From UBA668 sp031413415 (GTDB lineage Bacteria > Actinomycetota > Acidimicrobiia > Acidimicrobiales > Ilumatobacteraceae): 13,242 bases of DNA. Positions 1 through 6,865 of the stretch are shown in pieces. Under the pieces are notes generated by a model. The model was not told the origin of the DNA, did no database searches, and saw only the letters and a program-made list of their open reading frames with translations. The DNA lies in NCBI GenBank assembly GCA_031413415.1, contig JANOET010000160.1, positions 1-13,242 of the forward strand, given 5' to 3'. The first letter of the stretch is position 1, and each line of letters begins with the position of its first letter. A program made the translations under genes and the position numbers.

Positions 1-57
1 GTACCAGGTACAAGTACAGTACCAGGTACGAGTACTCGTCCAAGTACCTGGTACCAG
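1..57. repeat. GTAC-rich direct/inverted repeat cluster
   Basis: Eight GTAC tetramers begin at 1, 8, 14, 19, 26, 32, 44 and 51. The 11-mer GTACCAGGTAC occurs at 1-11 and 19-29, and its reverse complement GTACCTGGTAC at 44-54, so 19-29 can pair with 44-54 around a 14-base loop. A separate perfect palindrome, ACGAGTACTCGT, lies at 28-39. A further GGTACC sits at 83-88. The cluster touches the window edge and may continue beyond it. It is unlike anything else in the window. What it does is unknown; a folded intergenic repeat or the decayed end of a mobile element is possible. Confidence 0.8.
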
Positions 58-335
58 CAAAAAATGTCCTTAGCATGAACGTGGTACCATAGCATATTTC
101 GATTCTTAATTCCTTGTAACTTTCGTAATAATGGTCCGTACAGCCACGGTAATGGCGGAATCATATAGAGCAGACAATTTCCAGTAACTTTGCCATAGTA
201 AGTTTTGTCGTAGGACCAATATTCGATTTTTCCCGATAAGTTGTATTCAGCGAGCACTCCATATTTTGAAAAGATGGTGTCACCCCAGGTTTTCTGAACT
301 TTGATTGAATCGATCGAAGCGATCGAGGTGAACAT
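3..335 (-). CDS. Unrecognised partial open frame in AT-rich segment
   Basis: Read on the minus strand, this frame is open from an ATG at 335-333 down to the window edge with no stop. That is notable because most of it lies in 39% G+C DNA, where stops are frequent. The part inside the AT-rich segment, from about 302 downward, is rich in Tyr, Trp, Leu and Lys and includes 'GVLAEYNLSGKIEYW' and 'MIPPLPWLYGPLLRKLQ'. Its C-terminal end is the GTAC repeat cluster read as Val-Pro-Gly-Thr units ('VLVPGTVLVPG'). I do not recognise the family. The ATG lies on the high-GC side of the probable junction, so the true start is probably lost and the frame may belong to another genome. It could also be a chance open frame. 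Confidence 0.3.
   Translation of the reverse strand, partial: MFTSIASIDSIKVQKTWGDTIFSKYGVLAEYNLSGKIEYWSYDKTYYGKVTGNCLLYMIPPLPWLYGPLLRKLQGIKNRNMLWYHVHAKDIFCWYQVLGRVLVPGTVLVPG
58..300. other. AT-rich segment of foreign character ending at a sharp composition boundary
   Basis: Hand counting gives about 94 G or C in the 240 bases 61-300 (39%), against roughly two thirds in the rest of the window. The change happens within about 20 bases of position 300, exactly where the thioesterase homology begins without its usual N-terminus. No RNA gene or promoter for the thioesterase is visible here. The only coding signal is the open minus-strand frame listed separately. A contig chimera, or a true insertion or rearrangement boundary, would both look like this; the sequence alone cannot decide. 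Confidence 0.7.
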
Positions 336-1128
336 CTTCCGTGGCGTCTCCCCCGACGAGAACCGCCAGCGCGTCTTCGGTGGCCAGGTGGCCGGCCAGG
401 CCCTCGTCGCCGCGACCCGCACGGTCGAACCGGGCCGTCAGGTGCATTCGTTGCACGCCTACTTCCTACGTCCGGGCGACCCCACCGTGCCCATCCTCTA
501 CGAAGTCGATCGCATCCGCGACGGCAAGAGCTTCTCGACTCGACGCGTCGTGGCCATCCAGCACGGCAAGGCCATCTTCAATCTTCAGGCGAGTTTCCAC
601 TCTGCCGAGGACGGGCCCGATTACCAGCCGCCGATGCCGCTCGACGTGCCGCCTGCCGAGAGCCTGCCCGACTTCAAGACGCGCATGGCGCCGTACAAGG
701 ACCGCATGGGCGAGTGGTACGAACGTCCCCGACCCATCGACCTGCGCCACATCGACGCCGATCCCTTCAGCCGCCAGGGCGTGAAGAGCTTCGGCCAGAA
801 GGTGTGGCTGCGGGCCGACGGCACATTGCCCGACGACCCGACTCTGCACGCCTGCATCGTCACCTATGCCAGCGACATGACGCTGCTCGACACCACCGTG
901 CTGCCGTTCGGGCTGTCGTGGGAGACACCGGGCATGCAGATGGCCAGCCTCGACCATGCGATGTGGTTCCACCGCCCGTTCCGAGCCGATGACTGGTTGC
1001 TGTACGACCAACACCCCATCTCCACGGGCGGTGCGCGCGGCTTGGCCGGTGGCGCGATCTTCACCGCCGACGGCCACCTTGCCGTCAGCGTCGTGCAAGA
1101 GGGCCTCGTCCGGGTGGGCCAGTCCTGA
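301..1128 (+). CDS. tesB: Acyl-CoA thioesterase II (TesB family), 5' end probably truncated
   Basis: Hydrolyses acyl-CoA to free fatty acid and CoA in the cytoplasm. The 275-aa product is a double hotdog protein that follows E. coli TesB along its whole length: 'FRGVSPDENRQRVFGGQVAG' near residue 13, 'HSLHAYFLRPGD' at 49-60, 'DHAMWFHRPF' at 218-227 and 'VQEGLVR' near the C-terminus. The TesB triad Asp-Thr-Gln maps to D192 (in 'YASD'), S216 (Ser for Thr, in 'ASLDH') and Q266. The only usable start is TTG at 301, because an in-frame TGA lies at 295-297. Family members usually carry about 10 more N-terminal residues before 'IEVNIFRG', and the missing part coincides with the AT-rich junction, so the native start has probably been replaced. 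The stop overlaps the next gene's CTG start (CTGA), which suggests co-translation. Confidence 0.9.
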   Translation: MIESIEAIEVNIFRGVSPDENRQRVFGGQVAGQALVAATRTVEPGRQVHSLHAYFLRPGDPTVPILYEVDRIRDGKSFSTRRVVAIQHGKAIFNLQASFHSAEDGPDYQPPMPLDVPPAESLPDFKTRMAPYKDRMGEWYERPRPIDLRHIDADPFSRQGVKSFGQKVWLRADGTLPDDPTLHACIVTYASDMTLLDTTVLPFGLSWETPGMQMASLDHAMWFHRPFRADDWLLYDQHPISTGGARGLAGGAIFTADGHLAVSVVQEGLVRVGQS

Positions 1129-2324
1129 AACGCCACCTTCCGCTACTCGCGGCTGGCGTCCTGCTGCTGTCTGCGTGCTCGGACACGTCGGCACCCGACT
1201 CGACGACCGGCGACAGCGCCGGGTCCACGGCGACGAGTGCCACTCCCTCCAGCACCGTGCCGCTCACGCCCGAAGCCGTGACGTTCACGCCGTTCGTCAC
1301 CGGACTCACCCAACCCGTCGACATCGGGTTCCGCGCTGATGATCCCACCCTCTACGTCGTGCAGCAGAACGGCCGTATCGTCCCCGTACGCAATGGCGCG
1401 GCCGGCGATCCCGTGCTCGACATCTCGGGCAATATCTCCACCGGCAACGAGCAGGGCCTGCTGGGCATGGCCTTCCACCCGGCTGAGCCGTTCGCGTACG
1501 TCGACTACACGAACTCGTCGGGCGACACGGTCATCGCCGAGTTCGCCGTCGCCAGCGACGGTTCGTTCGATCAGTCGTCCGAGCGCACGGTCATGACGAT
1601 CGATCAGCCGTACCGCAACCACAACGGGGGCGAGGTGGTGTTCGGCGCCGACGGATACCTCTACATCGGCCTGGGCGACGGCGGTTCCGCGAACGATCCC
1701 CAGCGACATGCACTGGACCTCGGTTCGTACCTGGGCAAGATCCTGCGCATCGACCCCACCGCGACCGACGGTCGCCCCTACACCGTGCCGGCCGACAATC
1801 CGTTCGTCGACGACCCCGCCGCGAAACCCGAGATCTGGTCGTACGGCTTGCGCAACCCGTGGCGGTTCGACTTCGACACCGCGACCGGCGACCTGTGGAT
1901 CGCCGACGTCGGCCAGCGACAGTGGGAGGAAGTCGATCTCGCCACTGCGGCCGACGGTGGTGGCAAGGGTGTCAACTTCGGCTGGAGCGCGTTCGAGGGC
2001 ACCCACCGGTTCAACACCGACCAACCTGCGGAGGGCGTCCAGGCGCCGATCTGGGAGTACGAACACGGCGACGACGGTTGCTCCGTGAGCGGCGGCGCCG
2101 TGTACCGCGGCGACGCCGTTGCGTCGTTGGTCGGCTGGTACGTGGTGGCCGACTACTGCAGCGGCAACGTCTGGGCGTTGCAGGCCGGCGCCGACAACGC
2201 GCTGACCGGCAACGTGTTGCTCGGCCGTGTCGGCAGCCCCAGCGCCGTCGTGCGTGGCCCCGACGGCGAGCTGTTCGTGCTCGCCCACGGCGACGGCGCC
2301 CTCGTCGAGATCACCCCGGGCTGA
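1125..2324 (+). CDS. PQQ-dependent sugar dehydrogenase-like lipoprotein (GSDH family)
   Basis: A predicted exported six-bladed propeller oxidoreductase of the glucose/sorbosone dehydrogenase (sGDH/Asd) family, which oxidises aldose sugars using PQQ. A GTG at 1257 gives a 355-aa core, but the frame stays open upstream and encodes a lipoprotein signal: a Lys-Arg start, a hydrophobic stretch and the lipobox L-S-A-C with Cys at residue 18, then a Ser/Thr-rich linker to about residue 44. The start consistent with this is CTG at 1125, overlapping the thioesterase TGA by three bases; that makes 399 aa. Core landmarks are 'NEQGLLGMAFHP', 'NHNGGEVVFGADGYLYIGLG' (candidate catalytic His at about residue 166), 'SYGLRNPWRFDFD' and 'NFGWSAFEG'. 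CTG is a rare initiator, and only a weak GGTGGG lies upstream, so coupling to the thioesterase is likely. The substrate is not predictable. Confidence 0.85.
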   Translation: MKRHLPLLAAGVLLLSACSDTSAPDSTTGDSAGSTATSATPSSTVPLTPEAVTFTPFVTGLTQPVDIGFRADDPTLYVVQQNGRIVPVRNGAAGDPVLDISGNISTGNEQGLLGMAFHPAEPFAYVDYTNSSGDTVIAEFAVASDGSFDQSSERTVMTIDQPYRNHNGGEVVFGADGYLYIGLGDGGSANDPQRHALDLGSYLGKILRIDPTATDGRPYTVPADNPFVDDPAAKPEIWSYGLRNPWRFDFDTATGDLWIADVGQRQWEEVDLATAADGGGKGVNFGWSAFEGTHRFNTDQPAEGVQAPIWEYEHGDDGCSVSGGAVYRGDAVASLVGWYVVADYCSGNVWALQAGADNALTGNVLLGRVGSPSAVVRGPDGELFVLAHGDGALVEITPG

Positions 2325-2348
2325 ACCGACCCGACTGGGCGCACACGG

Positions 2349-3731
2349 TCAGGCGACTCGCTCGAAGAGCACCTCGCGGCGAACCGGATCGGCGCTGACC
2401 AGCCTCACCCGGCACTCGTCGCCGGGGCGCAACCCCTTCGCCGTGACCTTGGCCAACACCGCCACATCGGTGAGCTGGATCTTGGAGATCTCGTCGTCGT
2501 CTTCGACCACCACCGCGGCGTAGGTGGTGCCCTCGTGTCCCTCGAGCATGACGGCTTCGGCGAGGTCGATGACCGAGCGTTCGATCTGCGCGGACTTCCC
2601 CGCGGCCCTGGCCATCGTCGCCGGCAGCCGAGCCAGGCGCTCGGTGACGTCGGACGGCACGTTCTGGCCGTTGGCCACCGCGAGCACGGCCTGCACCACG
2701 TCGCGATCGGCGAGTCGGCGCAGCGGCGCCGTGGCGTGGGCGTACGTCGCGGCAACGGCCGAATGCCACGGCACCGTCCCCGGAGTGAACGTGACGTACT
2801 CGGCGCCGCCACCGGCCCGACGCACCGACAGCAGAAACGCGGCGTGAGCGGGATCGTTGGGGTCGAGCGTGCGAACGTACGACTCGAGCGCCTCGGTCGT
2901 CGGCCACGACATGCCGAACGCGTGCGCCATGTGCCGCAGCCGGCCGATCGCGCGGCCGTCGGGCTCGGGCATCACCCGGAACAGGCCCGTGCCGGCGCGC
3001 TGCAGCACGTCGGCGACCGCCATGTTCGTGGCGAGCGACAGCGCGGCATTGGCGGTCTCACTGGCCAGGCGCGGTCGGAACGCGAGCCGATAGCCGTGCG
3101 CGTTGCGCTCGACCACCTGCTCGGGTGGGTCCACGGGCGCCGCACCGCGAACGACCTCGGCGGCCTCCATCCGGCGGGCGAACTCGGCGAATCCCTCGGG
3201 CAGATCGGCTGCGGTGACCCGGTCGTAGGCGAGCTTGGCCCGGGTGCGCACGATGGCCCGTTCGGCGCCGTCGAGCGTCGCGATGCCATCGGCGGCCAAC
3301 CGCACGTGAAACACGACCGCCGGCCGCGGACCGTCGGGCAGCAGGCTCGCTGCCGCCTCGGCGAGGACAGGCGGGTACAGGCCAGCCTTGCCGTCGGGCA
3401 GGTACAGCGTCATCCCCCGAGTCCACGCCTCGGTGTCGACCGCATCGCCGTCGCGCACGAACCAGGCGACGTCGGCGATGGCGTACTGCAAGAGCAGATC
3501 GTCGCCCGAGCGAGTGATCGTGAAGGCCTGGTCGAGGTCGGTGCTGAACTCGGGGTCGAGCGTGACGAACGGAACGTCGGTGCGGTCGACGTGTTCGCTG
3601 GGTTCACGCCGCGCCGCGTCGTCGGCTGCGCGCAGCACTTCGGGCGGGAACTCGAGCGGGACCTGGAACTGGTGACGGATCTGTGCGAGACCCGCGTCGA
3701 GCGCGTGGGTGGTGTCGCGCAGCGACCGCAT
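2349..3731 (-). CDS. RNB-domain ribonuclease (RNase II/R family)
   Basis: A predicted cytoplasmic 3'-5' exoribonuclease of 460 aa, much shorter than RNase R (about 800 aa), as in the single-domain actinobacterial RNB proteins. The RNB metal-site motif is 'TLDPEFSTDLDQAF', with D59, D65 and D67 at the positions of E. coli RNase II D201, D207 and D209. Q68 sits where RNase II has D210; as I recall, 'DLDQ' is usual in this subfamily. Later landmarks are 'GLYPPVLAEAAASLLPDG' and 'YAHATAPLRRLADRDVV', equivalent to the RNase II 'TSPIRRYPDL' arginine motif. No separate cold-shock domain is evident; the last 60 or so residues look like a short S1/OB-type tail. The ATG at 3731-3729 overlaps the P450 stop (TGATG), so translation is probably coupled. 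The continuous 873-aa frame joining it to the P450 is a frameshift artefact. Confidence 0.88.
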   Translation of the reverse strand: MRSLRDTTHALDAGLAQIRHQFQVPLEFPPEVLRAADDAARREPSEHVDRTDVPFVTLDPEFSTDLDQAFTITRSGDDLLLQYAIADVAWFVRDGDAVDTEAWTRGMTLYLPDGKAGLYPPVLAEAAASLLPDGPRPAVVFHVRLAADGIATLDGAERAIVRTRAKLAYDRVTAADLPEGFAEFARRMEAAEVVRGAAPVDPPEQVVERNAHGYRLAFRPRLASETANAALSLATNMAVADVLQRAGTGLFRVMPEPDGRAIGRLRHMAHAFGMSWPTTEALESYVRTLDPNDPAHAAFLLSVRRAGGGAEYVTFTPGTVPWHSAVAATYAHATAPLRRLADRDVVQAVLAVANGQNVPSDVTERLARLPATMARAAGKSAQIERSVIDLAEAVMLEGHEGTTYAAVVVEDDDEISKIQLTDVAVLAKVTAKGLRPGDECRVRLVSADPVRREVLFERVA

Positions 3732-4961
3732 CAGAACACGACAGGAATGTTGCGCGGGCCGCGCACCTGGCCGCCCGCCCAGGTGACCAGCGCAGGATCC
3801 TTCAATTCGAACTCGGGGATGCGGGTGATGAACTCTTCGATGGCGACCCGCAGCTCCATGCGAGCCAGGTTCGAGCCGGCACAACGGTGGATGCCGGCGC
3901 CGAACGCGACATGGCGATTGTTCTCGCGGTCGAGGATGACCTTGTCGGGATCGGGGAACTGTTCGGGATCGCGGTTGGCCGCGGGGGAAGTTCATCAGGA
4001 TGCGATCGCCGGCCTTCATCGGGCAGCCGTTGAACTCGACGTCGTGCGACAGGCGGCGGGCCATCGTGACGGGCGCATAGGCGCGCAGTAGTTCCTCGAT
4101 CGCCGTCGACCACAGGTCCTTGTCGGCACCGAGCAGGCGACGACGGTCGTCGGGGTGGGTGGCGAGGTGGTGCATCGACGAACCGATCGACGACCAGGTG
4201 GTGTCGATGCCGGCGATGAGGAGCAGCGCGCACATGCCCATGACCACGGAACGATCGATGGGTTCGCCGTCGTGCTCGGACTGCAGCAACTCGCTGATGA
4301 AGTCGTCGGTGGGGTTGGCGATGCGCTCGTCGAGCGCCACGGTGAGGTACTGAAGGATGCCCGTGATGCCACGCATGCGTCGCTCGGGGTCGTTGGCGAA
4401 CTCGAGCACGTCGCGCACCCACTCGGTGAACGTCGACGACATGGACTCGGGCACACCGAGGATGTGCGCGATCACGCGCACAGGGATCTGCTGCGCGTAC
4501 TCGGCCGCAGCATCGACCTCACCGCGGGCGAGAAAACCGTCGACCAGGGTGCGGCACAGGTCGCGCGTGAAGATCTCGTACTCCGCGACGCGAGCGGGGC
4601 TCATCGTCGGCAGGACCAATCGGCGAGTCCACGTGTGCAGGGGCGGGTCGGAACTGATCGGCGGCAGGCCCGATGCCAGCAGGGGCGGCGGGCCGCCGGG
4701 CTCGCCGATGCCGGCAGGCGGGGGCATGACCGAGATGCCGTTGCCCGACGGGAAGTCGAGGATGTTGCGCGCCATCTCGGTGACGTCCTCGTAGCGCGTC
4801 GGCAACCACGAGCCACCCCAGCGGTCCGTGTGGGCGATCGGGCACTGCTCGCGCAACTGATCCCAGATGGGGAACGGGTTGTCGATGTACTCCGGATCGA
4901 AGATGTCGTAGTCGGTGGCCCAGTCCGAAACCGGGGGCGTCGAAGGCTTGGTGTCACTCAC
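3731..4961 (-). CDS. Cytochrome P450, frameshifted by one extra base at 3983-3987
   Basis: A haem-thiolate monooxygenase. Read with one base removed from the G5 run at 3983-3987 (CCCCC on the coding strand), it gives a normal 409-aa bacterial P450. I-helix 'AGIDTT' is at 250-255, ExxR at E290-R293, and the haem loop 'FGAGIHRCAG' at 353-362 with Cys360 as thiolate ligand. It ends in 'PRNIPVVF' and TGA at 3733-3731. As written, the frame leaves P450 sequence after about residue 326 ('ILMNFP'), loses the haem Cys and runs into the downstream nuclease frame. The start is GTG at 4961, with AGGG 8 bases upstream; the alternative GTG at 4970 has no well-spaced ribosome site. The CYP family and substrate are not assigned, and no ferredoxin or reductase gene is adjacent. 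It could be a true pseudogene or a homopolymer sequencing error. Confidence 0.85.
3983..3987 (-). other. Frameshift site (G5 run) in the P450 gene
   Basis: The plus strand reads GCGGGGGAAG at 3981-3990. With four G instead of five, the coding strand reads through as '...NFPAANRDPEQFPDPDKV', the standard P450 segment before the haem loop. With five G it becomes '...NFPRGQPRSR' and the rest is out of family. The extra base is in a homopolymer, the typical place for an indel error. Confidence 0.85.
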
Positions 4962-5009
4962 GTCGTACACCCTGCCAGAATCGAGCTCTCCAGCGCATGT
5001 CGGCGGGAC

Positions 5010-6017
5010 TCAGGAGCGGCGGGCACCCATGAACATGTTCTTCAACGCGTCGTAGTGCTCGATGCAGTGACCGGCGCCCAGCACGACGGCTTCGAGCGGC
5101 ACGTTGCTCATCTTCACCGGCACCTGGGTCTCCTTCTCGATGCGCGAAGCGAGGCCGCGCAGCAGACCGCCGCCGCCCACCAGATACATGCCGCGGACGA
5201 GGAAGTCCTGTGCCAGTTCGGGCGGGGCCTTCGCCAGGCAGCGCACGACCGAGGCGATGATGCTGGACAGAACGTCCTCGATGGCGAAGCGGATCTCTTC
5301 GGGTGTCAGCACCACCGTCTTGGGCAAACCCGTCATCAGATCTCGGCCGCGCACCTCGGCCTGGCTCTCGTCGTCGGTGGGCGCCGCCGAGCCGATGGCC
5401 ATCTTCACTTCTTCCGCCGTGCGCTCGCCGATGGCGATGCCGTGCTCGCGGCGCACGTAGGCCTGGATGGCGGCGTCGATGTCGAAACTGCCGACGCGGA
5501 CTGCCTCGAGCGCCACCACGCCACCGAGGCTGATGACTGCGGTCTCGCTGGTGCCGCCGCCGATGTCGATGACCATGTTGCCGACCGGTTCGTCGATCGG
5601 CAGATCGGCGCCGATGGCCGCAGCCATGGGCTGCTCGATGAGCTGGGCATCGGCGGCACCGGCGCGGCGCGCCGCGTCGGTCACAGCGCGACGCTCGACC
5701 TCGGTGATGGCCGAGGGCACGCAGATGACGACCTTCGGGCGGGTGAAACGGCTGACGCCGACGCGCTGCAACAGCAGGCGAATCATGCGTTCGGTGATTT
5801 CGAAGTCGGTGATGGCGCCGCCGCGAAGGGGACGCACCGCCACGATGTAGCCGGGCGTACGGCCGATCATCTGCCACGCTTCGCGACCGGTGGCGAGCAC
5901 TTCGCCGGTCTGCCGGTTGAGGGCGATCACCGACGGCTCGTTCAGCACGATGCCGCGGCCCTTCATGTACACGAGCGTGTTCGCCGTGCCGAGGTCGATC
6001 GCGAGGTCACGTGCCAT
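5010..6017 (-). CDS. mreB: Rod shape-determining protein MreB/Mbl
   Basis: A bacterial actin homologue of 335 aa, full length for MreB, forming membrane-associated filaments that position cell-wall synthesis. The nucleotide-site motifs are clear: phosphate 1 'DLGTANTLVY' at the N-terminus, phosphate 2 'IDIGGGTSETAVIS' mid-protein and adenosine 'LVGGGGLLRGLA' near the C-terminus. Other signatures are 'VLNEPSVIAL', 'RPLRGGAITDFEITERM' and 'IEQPMAAAIGADLPI'. The ATG at 6017 starts three bases after the stop of the small membrane protein, and the P450 follows after 48 bases, so it is likely co-transcribed. No mreC, mreD, pbp2 or rodA is adjacent, unlike the classical mre locus. That fits a stand-alone MreB/Mbl paralogue, but genes outside the window cannot be excluded. 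Confidence 0.95.
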   Translation of the reverse strand: MARDLAIDLGTANTLVYMKGRGIVLNEPSVIALNRQTGEVLATGREAWQMIGRTPGYIVAVRPLRGGAITDFEITERMIRLLLQRVGVSRFTRPKVVICVPSAITEVERRAVTDAARRAGAADAQLIEQPMAAAIGADLPIDEPVGNMVIDIGGGTSETAVISLGGVVALEAVRVGSFDIDAAIQAYVRREHGIAIGERTAEEVKMAIGSAAPTDDESQAEVRGRDLMTGLPKTVVLTPEEIRFAIEDVLSSIIASVVRCLAKAPPELAQDFLVRGMYLVGGGGLLRGLASRIEKETQVPVKMSNVPLEAVVLGAGHCIEHYDALKNMFMGARRS

Positions 6018-6020
6018 GGG

Positions 6021-6224
6021 TCAGTTCCCGGGCCCTTCATTGGGGTCGTCGTTGGCGTCGTCCTGCGAGCGGTGGCGATCCATCACTTCGCGGCGTGCCT
6101 CGGGCGAGAGCGCGTCGATGTGCCGGCGGAAGCTGGCGACTCCGGGCTCTTGGCGCGGTCGGCGCATCACGATGACGAGGACGGCCAGGACGACCACGAC
6201 GATGGCGATGAGGACCCAGATCAC
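6021..6224 (-). CDS. Small single-helix membrane protein
   Basis: A 67-aa protein. GTG at 6224-6222 overlaps the moaE stop in the motif GTGA, a typical coupled start. Residues 2-20 are a strongly hydrophobic helix (Ile/Val/Leu run, 'VIWVLIAIVVVVLAVLVIV'), followed by a basic 'RRPR' that would keep the rest cytoplasmic. The tail contains 'SFRRHIDALSPEARREV' (31-47) and ends in an acidic, Asn/Asp-rich stretch. I know no function. The tail resembles small conserved actinobacterial hypotheticals, and its place directly before mreB (3-base gap) suggests a membrane or divisome-related partner, which is inference only. A longer upstream frame exists but runs through moaE in the wrong frame. Confidence 0.75.
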   Translation of the reverse strand: MIWVLIAIVVVVLAVLVIVMRRPRQEPGVASFRRHIDALSPEARREVMDRHRSQDDANDDPNEGPGN

Positions 6225-6757
6225 GTGCGATCGACCCCGCCCGAAGCATTGGAGGCTGCGGCCCGGGCAGCGGAGGGCACGGACTCGGGAGACACGAGCT
6301 GGTGTGCCCCAGCACCCCAGTCGGCGCCGTCGGCCCACACCTCGTGCTTCCAGATGGGTGCGCTGGCCTTCAGTGCATCGATGGCGAATCGAGCGGCCTC
6401 GAACGCCTCGGGGCGGTGTGGGGCGCTGACGCAGGCGACGACCGAGCTCTCCATCAGGTCGAGCCGGCCGATTCGGTGCAACAGTGCCACTCGGCCGGTG
6501 TGCGGCCAACGGGTACGGAGTTCGGTCTCGATCGCGGCGAAGGAGGGCACGACCTGGGACTCGTACGCCTCGTAGGTGAGGTGCTGGACGTCGGTGCGCA
6601 TCGCACCGCCCTCGTCGCTGGCGTGGTCGCGCACCGTGCCGCTGAACAGCACGACGGCACCGCACTGCGGCTGCAGGCACCAGTCGTGGACGTCGCCGAC
6701 GGGCAGTGCTTGCTCGGTGAGAGCCAGCCAGGAGTTGCCATCGGACGGTGCATGCAC
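6221..6757 (-). CDS. moaE: Molybdopterin synthase catalytic subunit MoaE
   Basis: The large subunit of molybdopterin synthase, which together with thiocarboxylated MoaD converts precursor Z (cPMP) to molybdopterin. The 178-aa product matches E. coli MoaE: 'GAVVLFSGTVRDH' (33-45), 'LTYEAYE' (60-66), 'HRIGRLDLMES' (94-104), 'SAPHRPEAFEAARFAIDALK' (111-130) and 'APIWKHE' (133-139). The two active-site lysines of the family are present as K130 and K137. The last 30 or so residues are an Ala/Ser-rich extension. Start GTG 6757 is preceded by GAGG four bases upstream and by a -10-like TACGCT eight bases upstream. No moaD, moaA or moaC lies nearby, so MoaD must be encoded elsewhere. It heads the minus-strand operon that continues with the small membrane protein and mreB. 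Confidence 0.93.
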   Translation of the reverse strand: MHAPSDGNSWLALTEQALPVGDVHDWCLQPQCGAVVLFSGTVRDHASDEGGAMRTDVQHLTYEAYESQVVPSFAAIETELRTRWPHTGRVALLHRIGRLDLMESSVVACVSAPHRPEAFEAARFAIDALKASAPIWKHEVWADGADWGAGAHQLVSPESVPSAARAAASNASGGVDRT

Positions 6758-6765
6758 AATGCCTC

Positions 6766-6771
6766 AGCGTA
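6766..6771 (-). promoter_or_regulatory. -10-like hexamer TACGCT of the moaE operon
   Basis: On the minus strand TACGCT lies 8 bases before the moaE GTG, so the predicted transcript would begin within one or two bases of the start codon. It fits the TANNNT consensus of actinobacterial vegetative promoters. No convincing -35 is seen at 17-18 bases. It shares a 108-base divergent intergenic region with the promoter at 6828-6856. Confidence 0.45.
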
Positions 6772-6827
6772 GCCCGAGGCGGGCATGGAGCGGCGATGGT
6801 CGTGTCGGCGCAGGTTCCTGCCGCGAC

Positions 6828-6856
6828 GACACACGCGGCGACGTCGCCACTAGCCT
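6828..6856 (+). promoter_or_regulatory. Promoter-like GACACA-N17-TAGCCT before the PDZ gene
   Basis: TAGCCT (6851-6856) matches TANNNT, and GACACA (6828-6833) lies 17 bases upstream. The start GTG at 6866 is 9 bases after the hexamer, and there is no Shine-Dalgarno sequence between them. That suggests a leaderless or nearly leaderless mRNA. The GGAG and GAGGG farther on (inside the gene) precede an out-of-frame ATG at 6891 and are probably irrelevant. Confidence 0.45.
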
Positions 6857-6865
6857 GCACCACTC

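Noticed and set aside
1..57. CRISPR array
   Set aside because: Repeat units are 5-7 bases apart with no spacer-sized unique segments and no cas genes.
1143..2288. Minus-strand 381-codon open frame
   Set aside because: Antisense to the PQQ-type dehydrogenase, which has a signal peptide and family motifs; the shadow has none.
2325..2348. Terminator between the convergent dehydrogenase and RNB genes
   Set aside because: No stem-loop or T-run could be found in the 24 bases; the 7-base gap at 8057-8063 also has none.
2535..4091. Plus-strand 518-codon open frame
   Set aside because: Antisense shadow of the RNB nuclease and the end of the P450; Arg/Gly/His-rich composition without motifs.
2349..4970. 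A true P450-RNase fusion protein
   Set aside because: The frame loses P450 identity before the haem Cys, and one base change restores two separate normal genes with a TGATG junction.
4954..5877. Minus-strand 307-codon frame over mreB
   Set aside because: Same strand as MreB but in another frame; Arg/His-rich shadow.
4155..6575. Plus-strand 806-codon open frame rich in His, Asp and Arg
   Set aside because: It runs antisense through P450, mreB, the small membrane protein and moaE, all clearly recognised. Long antisense frames are expected in high-GC coding DNA, and the product has no family character.
6748..6757. Perfect palindrome GTGCATGCAC over the moaE start as an operator
   Set aside because: Ten bases only, half of it coding, with no second copy in the window; it could easily be chance.
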